Notes: a model not told the origin generated them from the sequence alone. Positions 26,101 to 41,100 are shown, counted from the first letter of the stretch. The stretch: 64,000 nucleotides of DNA from Lytechinus variegatus (GCF_018143015.1 NC_054740.1:53254779-53318778), one strand, 5' to 3'. A program made the numbers and translations.

Positions 26101-29100
26101 TGTTGTAGTCATTTCCTTTGGCGACTTCACTGATTCTTCAGCCGATTTAACAGCTGAAGTCACTTCTTTTGTTAATTTAGCTGCAGTTGTTTCCTTTGGG
26201 GATTTGGTTAATGTGGTTTCCTTTGGTGATTTGGGTTCCTTCAATGGTTTTGGCTCCTGAGGCGGCTTGGTGTCTTTGACAGTACCGGAGGGTGGTGTCC
26301 CAGATGGAGACTTGGGCACCTTGGATACCTGCGGCGGTGGACTCTTAGGTGACTTTATCGGCTGCGGCGGCGGAGGAGACTTGGGCGACTTCATCAGCTG
26401 CGGAGGAGGAGGAGACTTAGGCGACTTCATCAGCTGTGCAGGAGGACTCTTTGGCGACTTCGACGGCTGGGCTGGAGGAGACCTTGGGCTTCTGATTGGA
26501 GGTGGGGATCTAGGAGACTTCATGACGGGAGCCTCTGGTTTCTTTGTCCCTTGGGTGGGAGAGGAGATTGTGTCCGGTGCTGATGATCGCTTGGCAACCA
26601 GTCTAGCCGGAGGGGAGGATGGGGAGGTTGAACCAGCAGCTGGACCAGAAGTATCTGAATCCCTTCGAATCCTTGATGACGATGTCTGAGTAGCTGTGGA
26701 AAGGTAGAAAAACAAAATACATATTGAACAATGTCATCAACAAATACAAAATTTGAACAAACTGATTGTATCATCATGCAAATAAATATTCACACTGACC
26801 AAGAAAACAAATTTGCAGATGATAATAATACATAGTAGAAACAAATGTAAATATTTCCTCCTGGGTCTAATGAACCAAGAAAATGCTTCTTAAAAATTAA
26901 ACAAGACATGTGTAGAACCAAATGCACCTATAGTCAACCGATTGTCTCCTTTTTAACTCAACTACATCATCTGCTCAAGCCTGGCAGCAATGACAATTTG
27001 GAGCTTTACAACTTTTCAAACAAACTGAAAAACAGACACAAATAATGTTGCATGCAATTCAATTTCCCTATGATTCGAGACTTAGGAAAACAAAAACCAA
27101 CCTGAATAATTCCTTTTCCTTGGCCTCGAGGACGGCTTGTCCTTATCCTTGTCTTGGGGTGGACCAGATTCGGCGCCTGGCTCTGCGTGGTAGTACTTCA
27201 TATGGGACTCAAGTAGACTGGCCTTCCTGAATGACTTGGTACATCCAGGGACCTCGCACTTGAACTTGTTGTGGTCCAGGTCCACGATCAACTCCTTAGG
27301 TGCAATGACTGTAAGTCAAAGCCAAGAGAAAAAAAGTAGCAGTTAGGCTTTGGGTTTAATCATACCCAAACAATGTTTAATGACTTCACAAATGAGAATG
27401 ATAATATATGTTACTCAAGCCCAGCGCACACTATGCAATTTGATAGGCCACATTTTCAAAAAATAAATCGCATTTCGCATTAAATGTGAAAGTTCCAAGA
27501 AGTGAAAGTATTTTATATGAAGTTCGGCATTACGTTAGGAATAATAATACCATAATTATTTACTTTGCTGCAAGCCCAAAACGACTTCAAGTGACAGTTG
27601 ATGATGACATCGTTATGATTTGAAAATGAATTTGTTTTTATTTCTACAGGGAGGCTCAAACTGGTCTGAATTTTAATTTCAGTAGTCCTAACACTAAGGG
27701 CCCGAATTCACAAACATGGTTTTTAAAACCATTGGTGGAATCCATGGTTTATGCTTATCTCCTGTATAAATAACGCTTATTTACCGCGTATATTGTCACA
27801 GTGCGCCGAATTGATGCCTGTTGCAGTGGTTATCCACCCTATTTTATTCACGAGTCCACTGTATTGAATTTATGAGTCCACTCATCAAACATTGGATTCC
27901 TGAATAAAATAGCACAATTAGCCATGGCGACAGGCATCAATTTGGCACACTGACAAAAGCGCATATCAGCATTGGGCATATTTTAATAAACATGGTGAAT
28001 AAGCGTAATTTATACAGGAAATCTGCATAAGCCATGGGTTCAACCGATGGTTTGAAAAACCACCTTTGTGAATTGGGGCCTAAGATTTTATTGGTTGGAC
28101 TGTCCATACCAAATGTTATTTACAGTTTCTTTGAAATTTGGATTGCAACAAATCATTTAGTGTGCACTGGGCTTAACCCTAAATAGATTGGGCTATTTCG
28201 ACGCCTAAGACGGGGGGGGGGCTGATTCAGCCCCCCTTATGATATCTCGGCCGTCGATCGCAACGTAAAATTGGCATTCCCGTTACCCATGGCATAATCT
28301 ACACAAGTGGAATGCCTCTGGCCGTCTCACCTGCATCACGCGGTTCAATATAGCAGCAGTGCTGACTTTGAATACTACTCTAACTCGCACAAGATGTTCA
28401 GTGATACATGGTTACTCTTATGTCCACTTTTTATGAACTAGACCAATAAACTTACAGAGATATGATGGTTATTCACCAAAAAACCCCAACATGGCCAAAG
28501 TTCATTGACCTTACATGACCTTTGACCATGATCATGTGACGTGAAACTCAAACAGGATATTCAGTGATACTTGATTACTCTTATGTACAAGTTTCATGAA
28601 TCAGATCCATAAACTTTCAAAGTTATGATGGTAATTCAACAGATACACCCAATTCGGCCAAAGTTCATTGACCTTTGACCTTGGTCATGTGACCTGAAAT
28701 GTGCACAGGATGTTCAGTGATACTTGATTACTCTAATGTCCAAGTTTAATGAACTAGCCCAATAAACTTCCAAAGTTATGATGGTAATTCAACAGATACC
28801 CCCGATTCGGCCAAAGTTCATTGACCCTAATGACCTTTGACCTTAATCATGAGACCTGAAACTTGCACAAAATTTTCAGTGATGCTTGATTACTATTATG
28901 TCCAAGTTTCATGAATCAGATCCATAAATTTTCAAAGTTATGATGGGAATTCAACAGATATCTCCAATTCGGCCAAAGTTCATTGACCCTAAATGACCTT
29001 TGACCTTGGTCATGTGACGTGAAACTCATGCAGGATGTTCAGTGATACTTGATTAACCTTATGTCCAAGTTTCATGAACTAGGTCCATATATTTTCTAAG

Positions 29101-32100
29101 TTATGATGACATTTCAAAAACTTAACCACAGGTTAAGATTTCGATGTTGATTCCTCCAACATGGTCTAAGTTCATTGACCCTAAATGACCTCTGACCTTG
29201 GTCATGTGACATGAAACTCTAATAGGATGTTCAGTAATACTTGATTAACCTTATGGCCAAGTTTCATGAACTAGGTCCATATACTTTCTAAGTTATGATG
29301 TCATTTCAAAAACTTAACCTCAGGTTAAGATTTGATGTTGACGCCGCCGCCGCCGTCGCCGCCGCCGCCGCCGCCGTCGCCGCCGCCGTCGGAAAAGCGG
29401 CGCCTATAGTCTCACTTTGCTTCGCAGGTGAGACAAAAACTATGATATCAATTTCTGCGAAAAATCTCATTGCTCATTAATTATGCTAATTTATACGTAA
29501 AATCATAAGTTTGCTCTAATTAATAAAATAATGCCCCTAAAATGCTAATTTTTGTTTCACATACTCTAGATAGGCATCTGATAAAATTTATATTTCAAAA
29601 ATTTCAAAAAAACATGCATTTTCTTATGTATTCTATTGTTTTCTAAATTTCTTATGTATTTCTTTTTTTTTCGACCTTTTGTTTTTTATTGTTTTTTCGA
29701 TGGATATTGTCCGGGACTTTATTTTGACCATAAGCAAGATAAAATTAATTGATTTTTAGCAGTGAAAGGAAAAATAATGATACATTTATGAATTTTGGCT
29801 AAAAACACTATTTGCATTGGATTTGTACACAAATTCACGTTTTTGAGTAACTTTGGGTCTGCATGCACTTACGAAATGTTGCATAATTTCGGAACCGCGT
29901 ACCCGGGGGTCACAATTTTGGTCTCAAAAGTTGTGCGAGACTTGAAAGTCAAAAGTCAGTGAGCGACGCAGTCAAAAAATTTCGAGCGGCGGATTCGATT
30001 TCGAGCCCCCCCCCAGACTTTTTAGGGTTAAGATTAATTTCATATCTGCCTAGTATTCCTGCCTATTATGGACAATAAATCCAAGCCAAAAGAAAAAGGG
30101 TAGCAGTCAAGATTTGGGTCTCGTACTCTAGCAGTCAAGTAACTCTTGTGCTTATCATACCCAAAAAGTGTTTGATAACGTTATAAACCACCAATGACAA
30201 TAAATCTGTTATCGTCGCTGAGATTAATTTCACATCTGCAAAGTATTCCAAAATATTTCATTATTGGACTATAAATCGAGACTACAATTTGGAATATAAC
30301 CGTTAAAAGCTTTGAAAGCATGTCTGTAATCAGGACAAACAAATTGAAAACATGCACAGCATGATATACTACCTTCCAGGTAATGTCAGAAATTATATGA
30401 AGGAAACATTTAGTTGCAAGGGGGGGTGTCATAATAAAGTAACCAAAATAATAAGTATGAAAAAATAATTAACAAATGTCAAAAAACAGATGCTTTTACT
30501 TACATTTTGTTGGATCCTTCAAGTGTCCAATATGAGTATTGGCAAACACTGCAAAAAGAACAAAAAAAAAATGATTATTTATAAATAGGCTCCATAAGCA
30601 TTTTCACCACCACTACCATCACCATCACCCAAAACACCACCACCTTCATCACAATCACCCTCATCATCATCACCACAACCATCACCATCATCATCATCAT
30701 CATCACAATCACCATCATCATCATCATCATCATCATCACCATCACCATCATCACCATTGCCATCACTATCATCATTACTTACAAGGTTCTTTTGTAGCGA
30801 TAGCTCGTAGTTTTTCCAGGTTCTTAGCGACCTCCAGACGTTCGTCCATTGAGATGTGCTCCACCACAGGGATAATCACATGCCCTGGAAAATAAGAAAA
30901 TTAATTCAAAAGGAGAACATGACAAAAACATCTCTCTTTGCCTGCAAAAAAAACCACACAAAAATCGAGGAACACAGCTTAGGCACTTACAGTAGAGCCC
31001 CTACTGCCCATTCCTGTTTGGAATGTTTAGCATGTTTGTCATCTTTAACTGCACCAAAACTTTTTTTCAAAGGTTGTCACTATATCATTTTTTATTTCTA
31101 ATCATAAGTACATCTCACCGAAGAATACAAAGTTTGATAATTAGAATACCCAAAATCTTTTAGGTTTAAAATTTTATCTTTTTTAAACTTAAGAGCCAAT
31201 GAACATAAACGTTCATAAATCAGTGGTCACAAGAGATATGAATATTGAGATTGTTGATTTACAGTATAACAAGTGGAATGCCTCTGGCCGTCTCACCTGC
31301 ATCACACGTTTCAATATAGCAGCAGTGCTGACTTTGAATACTACTCTAACTCGCACAAGATGTTCAGTGATACATGGTTACTCTTATGTCCACTTTTTAT
31401 GAACTAGACCAATAAACTTACAGAGATATGATGGTTATTCAACAAAAAACCCCAACATGGCCAAAGTTCATTGACCTTACATGACCTTTGACCTTGATCA
31501 TGTGACCTGAAACGCGCACAGGATGTTCAGTGATACTTGATTACTCTAATGTCCAAGTTTAATGAACTAGACCAATAAACTTTCAAAGTTATGATGGTAA
31601 TTCAACAGATACCCCCGATTCGGCAAAAGTTCATTGACCCTAAATGACCTTTGACCTTAATCATGAGACCTGAAACTTGCACAAAATTTTCAGTGATGCT
31701 TGATTACTATTGTGTCCAAGTTTCATGAATCAGATCCATAAACTTTCAAAGTTATGATGGGAATTCAACAGATATCCCCAATTCGGCCAAAGTTCATTGA
31801 CCCTAAATGACCTTTGACCTTGGTCATGTGACGTGAAACTCATGTAGGATGTTCAGTGATACTTGATTAACCTAATGTCCAAGTTTCATGAACTAGGTCC
31901 ATATATTTTCTAAGTTATGATGACATTTCAAAAACTTAACCTCAGGTTAAGATTTCGATGTTGATTCCTCCAACATGGTCTAAGTTCATTGACCCTAAAT
32001 GACCTTTGACCTTGGTCATGTGACATGAAACTCTAATAGGATGTTCAGTAATACTTGATTAACCTTATGGCCAAGTTTTATTAAATAGGTCCATATACTT

Positions 32101-35100
32101 TCTAAGTTATGACGTCATTTCAAAAACTTAACCTCAGGTTAAGATTTGATGTTGACGCCGCCGCCGTCGGAAAAGCGGCGCCTATAGTCTCACTCTGCTA
32201 AGCAAGGTGAGACAAAAACATGAAATTTGGTCTGTGTCATATATTGGTACTGCACAAGTAATAATTGTGTGTAGAACCAATGAGATATATCTTTCTGCGA
32301 GTGTGTATTTGTGATGGATGGGAAAGAAATGCTCCAGTATGCTATATTTTGGAAATAAATGATTGTTTAAACAGTAAACAATGAACGATTGTACAATTCT
32401 TTACCTGGTCTTGCTCTCGGTGTCGAGGTAGGAGTGGCTCCGCAGCAGATGAAGTAACAGGCGCTGGAGATTTACCTGTTGAGGCTAAACATAAAATCGG
32501 TACGAATAAGGTAAATTATCAATTCAAATAAATACATATCCACGAAACTAGTCTCAATAAATATTAAAAACATTAAACACAACAAATCTTTGATACTCAT
32601 ACAATCAGCGCCGTGGTGTAGCGGTTCCGACTCTTGCCTTGTAATCAGAGGGTCGTGTGTTTGAATCCCACCATGGCCTAGCGTCCTTTGGCAAGGCGTC
32701 AATCCACACTTTGCCACTCTCATCCAGGTGCTAATTGGGTACCAGTAGGAAACAACTGTTATTGTGGTTGATTTAGCAAGTGTGCGCCTAACAGGCTGCT
32801 TGAAATGCTATGAATCCAGTGACCGGGTAATAATAATTGTGAAGCGCTTTGAGCAGCCGTAGATTGATAAAGCGCTATATAAATGCTAATTATTATTATT
32901 ATCATACAAATTTTTAAATCAAGTCCTTTCCTGTATAATACAGAAAACTTGTGGGTTCTTCACACAAGGCTCATCTTCATAATTTATGAAGTAGTTACAG
33001 TAATATTACCAGAAAAAAATGCTATTTCATTTTTTTATGTGTTCAAAAAAAAAAAAGAGAATAGATAATTGGAACTAAGTGACAATGAAACAAATAACAT
33101 CGGCAAAGTCAAGGGAACTTGGCCCATCAGAAAACATTATCAAGAAGAGTTTATCAAATGGAGTGTTCCAAGAAAAAATATTAATGTGCAATTTGGTGAC
33201 AAATAGTACAAGCTATAGTGACCAAGTGTGTGTTTTTTTTATTTAAAAAATACATGAATACCAAACTAGCTTTCCTTTTCTGACATGCAAAATAAATCAT
33301 TTGCAAAAATTAATGCAAACTTAAGAAATAAAGCACTATTTTTTTTCATAAGTATCATAAAATTCATAGGGAAATGCACATTCAATGAAATATTAAAGAG
33401 AGAACATATAATACAAAAAAAAGGTGCAAAAATGGACAATTCGCAACAAAACACAATAGCTTGCAGAATGCTTTTCACATAATTTATGTAAGTTGAAGGA
33501 AGTGTATCACTCTTGTCATGCAATGCCAACTGGACACTTGCAAATTAATTTTTCACTTTTCTAGGCAGAGTCAGAGGAATATCTCCCATCTCACTTTGTG
33601 ACTTGCATGTTACGCATATGCAGGAAGTGAATTTCTGAAGTAGCCATATTGAAAAGAAATGGATGCTGTATTACACTTAACTCTCTACCAAAATGTGTAA
33701 CAAAATATTACAACCAACTGTAAATATCAACTTATCAAGCATAGCTCTTTATTTTGCTTGAACCCCAGAAAAAGTGAAACCATATACATTATCAGACCTC
33801 TCTTCCAATTGCCAGACAAGCATTATTATCCCCTTCTTGGAAACATGGTTTTAAGATATTAGATTATTGTTCTAACACTATTTAAAATATTAATCCATTT
33901 CTCGATGACTGCAATGAGTTACCCATTTAAAACGACGTAAAATATTCAACTAGGCCTGGGACAAATGTCAATTTTACCATTCGATTATTTCCGGAAAAAA
34001 ATGGAATCATAAAAGATATGTTGGGAATCACATCTTCTAAGCAAATAGTTGACCTACTTATGAAGACCCCCCAAATTATTGTCTGTTCCTCAATTGTTAT
34101 TGTTGTATCTTGTCATTTTGTTACTATTTCTTGAGTATTCGAGAGATCCCAAGTGTCTAATTGAAATCTGCCGAACATCTGAACAGTGTATATTTTACTA
34201 ATCGATTAGCAATCGGCGGCAAGCCATTCGAACAATTGATGTTTACTCCCAGGCCTAACATTTACCTAGTGTTGCTCAGAACAAAAGTTAGTGAACCCTG
34301 CCAGATAATGAATGTATCTAAAGTCTTACAATTCTGCCATTTGTTAGATATTTAATTGTGAAGTCAGGTGATAAAATATTACATTTAGTAAAACTTGTTC
34401 CTCTGCAACAAATTCTGGTTGTCCTTAAACATTCAATGTACAACATTTTTCTGTTATGATTTAAAAAAAAAATACAAATACTACCAGGGAAATAAAATAC
34501 ATGCAAACTTGATATTGGAAACAATATGCCAAATAATAAAGAACAAGCAGGTCAGGAGTTAGGGTTAACACAAGGACAATAAATTGAACTCAACACCTAT
34601 GCAAGGGTCAACTACCATGACCCCTGCTTATTTCATCCACATACTTGTGTCTGGAATTGGACTGTCACCCTCGACAGGTACTTGAGAGACAGTTCTCGAT
34701 CTTTCTTGCACACTAGGAGCTAAAGAGTTTGGGTAAAGAGACTGCATCATGCCTTTGTTTCTTTTTCAAAAAATTGAAGGATTTATTTTATTTCAACCAT
34801 ACTTTGAATTGATATCTGAACCTAGATTTACATACTTGAACGAGACAAAAAAATAAGCTGCTTTATCAGCGACAGATCAGGATTTCAAAATAGAAGGGAC
34901 GCAAAGAACAAATTTGAAAATAGAAGTGGCATTGCCGACAATTCTCTTACATTTATGTTTTTTTCATGCGAAGGTTATCAAAATGTAAAGGGGCGCTCAC
35001 CCCCTGAAGCCACCACTGGCTTTACTCTCAAACAGACTATATCATTTGATATTGTTCAGCTCTACAAAGTATTGTTTCTCATTTTTAAGTCTAAAATATA

Positions 35101-38100
35101 CCAAGTGACACTGATTAAATCATATTTGTTCAGGGTAATTAACATTCATCACCTTTAAAATAAGCAAATTTTTTTCCCTCACAAATCCTTCACTCTAGGT
35201 TAGGAAGAAATATGCTGATTTTTTTTCACATGGTGGCAGACAGTGGCTGAAATCAGAAAGGGAACAATTATCCCCCATACCTTAGAAATAGCCCAATCCT
35301 TTTAAGATGAGGAAGGATATGAGAGTTAAATTGACTTTCCTACTACACAATCATTGTCATTATGTAGCAGAAGAAAAGAGTAAATAATTCTACAAAAAAT
35401 TTTCTATAAAGTTATAGGGCTTTATTGTTATTACATCGGTATCAGCCAAATAGCAATATCAAAGTTGGTTGGCCAAGAGTCTGTTTCATAAAACAATAAC
35501 AGTTAAAAGCTAGTGAAATTCTTCAATCTGATTGGCTGATAGTAAATTTGATATAGAATTTTCCATTTGTTATTCTAACTCGTCTATACGAAACAGGACC
35601 ATGCCGTAAAGAAATTTGTTTTACCCTGAGTGGTGGAAGCGGTGGCTGATCGCAGTTCTTTCCCCTGAACGTTGCCTACAGAACGCAGCTCCTTCCCTGG
35701 AAGATTGCTGGCGGACCGTGCTTCTTTCCTCTGAAGACTACTACCCGGGGGCCTACCGACGGGCCTCCCGGTGGGCCTACCCACAAACCTAGGCCTGGAA
35801 ACTGTGGTGTGCTTGGTCAAGGCAAGCTGTCAGCATCAAATCATGAATTAAAAGTATAGATTGAAATAAATCATTACAGAAATAAGAAATGCATTGCTTT
35901 TAGAAAAAAAAAGAGAAAAAGGCTACAAAATGGGGATTTGCTCATTGTAACGTAAAAAAAGGCGAATACATGTATATAAGTACTGTATAAATCCAGCCTA
36001 ATTATAGTCTGTTGATTCCGCTTCTTCATGGAAAAATTAAAATAGGGGGTAATGCAGGATTCAATATAAAAAATTATCATTAGACAACTGGATCCTACAA
36101 AGTTGAATAACAATATTCATTGGGTTATATTCACTGGGTATACAAGCAGGTGGTATACTTCTAAGATAATCTAGTACCTCATGGGCTAAACTAATTTGTT
36201 CTTCTATCATTTTGGTCTAACTGCCATTTGGTCTAACTGCCATTTGGTCTACACAAAACTAGTCTAATACCCACTCAGTCGAAGTCGTCTAATACCCAGA
36301 TTGTTTAATTTCTTTTTCGTCTACTACTTTTGGGGTACTTTTTCAAGCAAAAAAATGATTCATAAAGAGTGCATCTAACCATATAAACTGAATGGTTTAA
36401 GACCATGTGGATAATAGATGAATTTGGACATTAGACAGGATGATGAATGGGTGAAATGACAATGAGACCACATGTAGTGAGTAGACAAACTGGTTGTAGA
36501 CAAACTAGGTTGTAGACCATGTGGGATTGGACCAAGTGGCAATTAATTCAATTTAATTAACCAAATGGCTATTAGATGGATGAGGATTAGACCATGTGGG
36601 AATAGACCAAATGAAATGTAGACAAAGTGTGTGTGGACCAAGTGGCATTTAATTCAATTGAATTTACCAAATGGCTAGTAGATGGATGAGGATTAGACCA
36701 TGTGGGAATAGACCGAATGGAATGTAGACAAAGTGGCAATTAATTCAATTGAATTTACCAAATAGCTAGTAATTGAACTAAGATTAGACCAAATGGAATG
36801 TAGACAAAGATAGTGTAGACCAAGTGGCATTTTACAGGTTCACTGACCTTAACACCGGTTCCTTCCTTCTTAACCTCCTTCTTCTTAAGACTTCCTCCTC
36901 CCATCAGAAAGTGTCCTCCTTTTCTAGTTGGCTCGGGCGGATGCACGCCTCCTGAGAATCTGCCAAACTTTGATCTTTTTCGCTCTACTTCCTCAGCCGT
37001 GGGCGATTCAACCTCCTCTGTGCTGCTTCTCAACTTCAGACCCTCTCCACTTGCAAATCTTGACCTGCGACCCTCCTCGCTGGAGGATCTCGACCTGCGA
37101 CTTAGATCGACTTCAGCAGCCTTTGGTGACCTGACCTCTTCTGTACTACTCCTAGACCTCCCACTTTCTCCACTCAGATGTCTCATCCTTCGACCCTCCT
37201 CACCGAGATTTGACCTTCGACCCTCTTCGCTAAGATTCCTTGATCTCCTACCCTCCTCACTAGCATATCTTGACCTGCGACTTGGATCGGTTTCTGCAGC
37301 CTTGGGCGATTTGACCTCCTCTGTACTTCTTCTAGATTTCCTGCTTTCTTGGCTCAGATTTCTTGACCTTTTGACCTCTTCACTTGACCTTTCAACCTGC
37401 TCTGTGCTGGACCTTGACTTCTTGATCTTTGCACCTATGGGAGTAGAAGGGGCGGGTGAGGAAGTTGACAGTTTCCTTTTGCGCTCTTCTGGAGGACTAG
37501 ATCCCGTGCTGGATGAAGCTGTAAGATAGATAATGAATATCAAAGGGATGAATCAACTTTGTGGAAATTAGAAAAATCTGCTTCTTACATAATGAGAGTA
37601 TACTGTATCTCTTCCTAGTGTATGATGAGCAATGCCAGACAAAATTGAAAATCATTAAATTTCGGAATAGACGAAAACTAATTCTCCCAATAGCATTCAG
37701 CCGATATCAAGCAATATATCTACTTATCGCTTTTGATTTCGGATATACACTTCCGGTTTTATGGCGCTGTGCAAAATCACTTATGCAAAAAACATCACTT
37801 CAAACCTTGCAAAATTCATATTAGTACCATTTCTTATACAAGCTAAAATGTATCAACAGGATGATCAGTTTTGGAGAACGTCTGTTTTGTGATAAAGCGA
37901 GTTTGTCAGTGAAAGAAATGTTCTTTCAACCGATAAAAACAAAGAAATGAACTTAAAAAGCTATCAGCTGAATAGCCACAAATGTTTACTTCGTCAGACC
38001 TCCAGAAAGTATTCGAATCTGACCTTTAACCTCTTACCTGGAGATAAAGGTTGTAATTTCTTGGCTTCATACTTCTGTCTGTTGGCTTTCCTCTGTGCAG

Positions 38101-41100
38101 CATTGCGCTCTGCTCTCTCTATCTGAGCCTGAAGATTACTGAAGAAATCCTGATGAAAGGGAATGAGAGAGGGAATCTTGCATTTATACCCGTCACTTTA
38201 TAATGCAGCAATCTTAATAAGGAGACAAATTATCATTTCAAACCTTGGGATCTAATTTCCACACAATGTAAGGAAATCTCAAAATGCTTTAAAAAATATT
38301 ATACAACTCCCAAGAATGTTCTGTAATCTGATTGGTCCAAATTGGATCACATGATATTCAGCGAATTGCACTTTTGCATCCAAAATGCACTATCCTGCGC
38401 TCTGACGTCAGAGTGCAGGATAGTGCGAGGTCTGGAATTATCTAGAATTTAGATCAAACATAGCATTCGGGGCAACTCAGTAAACTGGGGAAGGGGGTGT
38501 ATAAAACAAACAATGCACGCATTCTTGTGCATAGAGGACCTAAATAATGAATCAATGTGCTCGACTCCCCAAATGGATATAGCGCACTCGGTCCTGAGGA
38601 CCTCTTTGCGGTATATCCATTGGCCCTTCTCACACATCGTTCATTATTTGGCCCTGCATGGAAGCACTAATGTACATTATTTGTATGATGTCATGAATGG
38701 AAATTTATGCTACAAGATAATAAATAACAAACACCCGGAGAGTGGTATTGCCAGAATAAGTATCAATCTAGGAATATCATTAGAACCAAATGCAGCACTT
38801 GGTGCTCAAAAGTTAGGGAACCCCACACAAGAAAATGAACAGATTTTATGTGTTCAAGTTCTGCCATGTTTTAGATGTTTCATTGTGGAGTCAGGTGATA
38901 AAATGTTGCATTCAATAAAATTTGTTTTTCTAGGCTTGCTGAACATTGTAGTGTTGTAATCTATATTTACATTCAACACTCAGCATGAAGGAGTGCATCT
39001 TGTGTTGAGTCCACTAACTTTTGAGCATGGCTGTACCTATAGTTTGAGCTACAACTAAAGTTGGGTAAGTCTCTCAACTTCTAATACCATGGGTGTCGTG
39101 GAAGCACAAGATGCTCGTAAAAAGGGAATCTTACTTGTTTCTTGAGTTCTTCTGGCATATCTCTGACGTTCATACCCTGGACGTTTTTCTCAATTCCATC
39201 GTAAAAGATAATCCGATAACTTCCGGATGTATTGACGCCGACAATCTTGCCCGGGTAGTAGCGACAGTCGGACCAACGTGCCAAAACTTCATCACCAATT
39301 TTGTGATTCTAAAAACATGAAATATACAAGAATTTTATTTTTTAGAGTTCCAAACTATTCCCAAACAGAAACACTTTTGGTAATATTTCATTTTGTTCAA
39401 TACATGCCTTCTACATGTACCGCTTTGTAACTGCAATCAGTGAATACATTAATTTCAGTACAAATTTAAATGAAAGAATTTATAAAACCATGAATAATTG
39501 AAATCAACTATCAATCAAAGGCAAGTAAATGATATAAATGAAATAATTGATTATTAATGTATTTAAACAAATGAATAAACGAATAATCATAACAAGTAAA
39601 GGATTTGAAATCATGTAAATTTGAGAGGATACTAGGTACATAATATCTAGGGCTATTTCATGAAGATTTATTATTTAATATAAGCCAAGCGAAGCGCCAG
39701 CACATTACAGTATTCATTACATAACCTAATTGAACGATACATGCTCATGCGCATCTCCAACGCATTATCTGACCAATGCGTTGATGCTTTATATACTGCA
39801 TGCGATTGGTTATTCAAGTGCGATTTTTAGTCAGACTAAAATCTTTGTGTAACTACACCCCCCCATGAGTCTGTCAAATTCACTGTTCTCAGCCACTCCA
39901 AGAACGTGTGTTATTTCAAAACATGTTGAGATGTGATCACCCATGAACTTGAAATCCTAATGGTTTAGTTAAAACTGCCCCCTGTTACATTATCTTACCC
40001 CTTCAGGAACCTCTTTTAATCCCTCCTTGCGATTGGACATCCTGACCAGTGGGCGGAGCTTAGGTGAGTTGTAATGGATCCACTGGTCGTAGCGGGAGTT
40101 CCAGCCTTCAAAATGAATCTGTATCTGATGGCGTGACTCGTCGATCTGCAGTATCTTTGCAGGATACCTACGTTAGTCACGGAAAATAAACAAAATTACT
40201 GCATTTTCTTCTCTTTTTTGTTCATACAGATGTTGAAAAGACAATGGAGCGAAATAAAGACTATGTATAAAGTGTTTGTGTCACCATCAGAAAGAACAAA
40301 AAGAGACATTGGGGGTATTTTATAGTCCATCACAGAAAAAGTTGTTCACATGTGACATCACACATATTTGTCGCATTGCCAATGAGAGAATCTCCATAGT
40401 ATTGGTGATCGCAATATTTAAATGCTCATAACTTTCTCATTATTTGTCAAATATTTCTCAAACTTTCTTTGATCATGTCCTTTGATCATGTCCTTTTATC
40501 TCTTTCTACACAAGCCCACTCGTTCCAATGGTTTTATTCCCCTTTAATAATAGAAGTAAATCCTAATTTTTAAGTCTGGTTTTGTCCCCGTGAACGGGGG
40601 TGACTGGATTCACCTCACACTCGCAGCAATTGCCTTTAGCCTCCCCTCCACTTTGCCTGATTCACTGCATCCTCTACCCAACCCTCCTACTCTCCTTCTC
40701 CACTTGCCTCTTTCATGTATTAATAGGCTATCGCCTCTTCCTCATACCACCCACTTTAAACTCAAAATCCCATCTGAAAACATGCCTGTCATCCCTCCTC
40801 GGCATGTGCCCATACCAACATGCCCCATTTGCCAAACCAGCCCACTGCTCACAACCTAAGAAATAAGAAGAGTGACCTACCAATTATTCAAATAGTCCAT
40901 CGCCTCTAGCTTGAATCCGGGTAAAAAGTCAAAGCCGACCCTGGTCATCCTACCTCTCGTTTTGGGCGGCAAGGGCTCAGGCTCCGGGGGAACACCTTTT
41001 GGATGACTAAGCCTCCTCTTGTCAACATTAGACTGTAAAATGAATAAACAAAACAGCCTAGAAATGATAAAGGTTACAATCGCTGCATATTGGATTACGA

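Noticed and set aside
25313..26260. 315-residue open frame on the + strand
   Set aside because: It is the antisense shadow of the PHF20-like Lys/Ser/Pro exon (25479-26693, minus), which has matched splice sites and frame; the + frame is Phe/Leu-rich with no domain.
32607..32690. Possible functional tRNA gene
   Set aside because: Boxes A and B are present but the acceptor stem does not pair, and the sequence runs on into a SINE body and tail.
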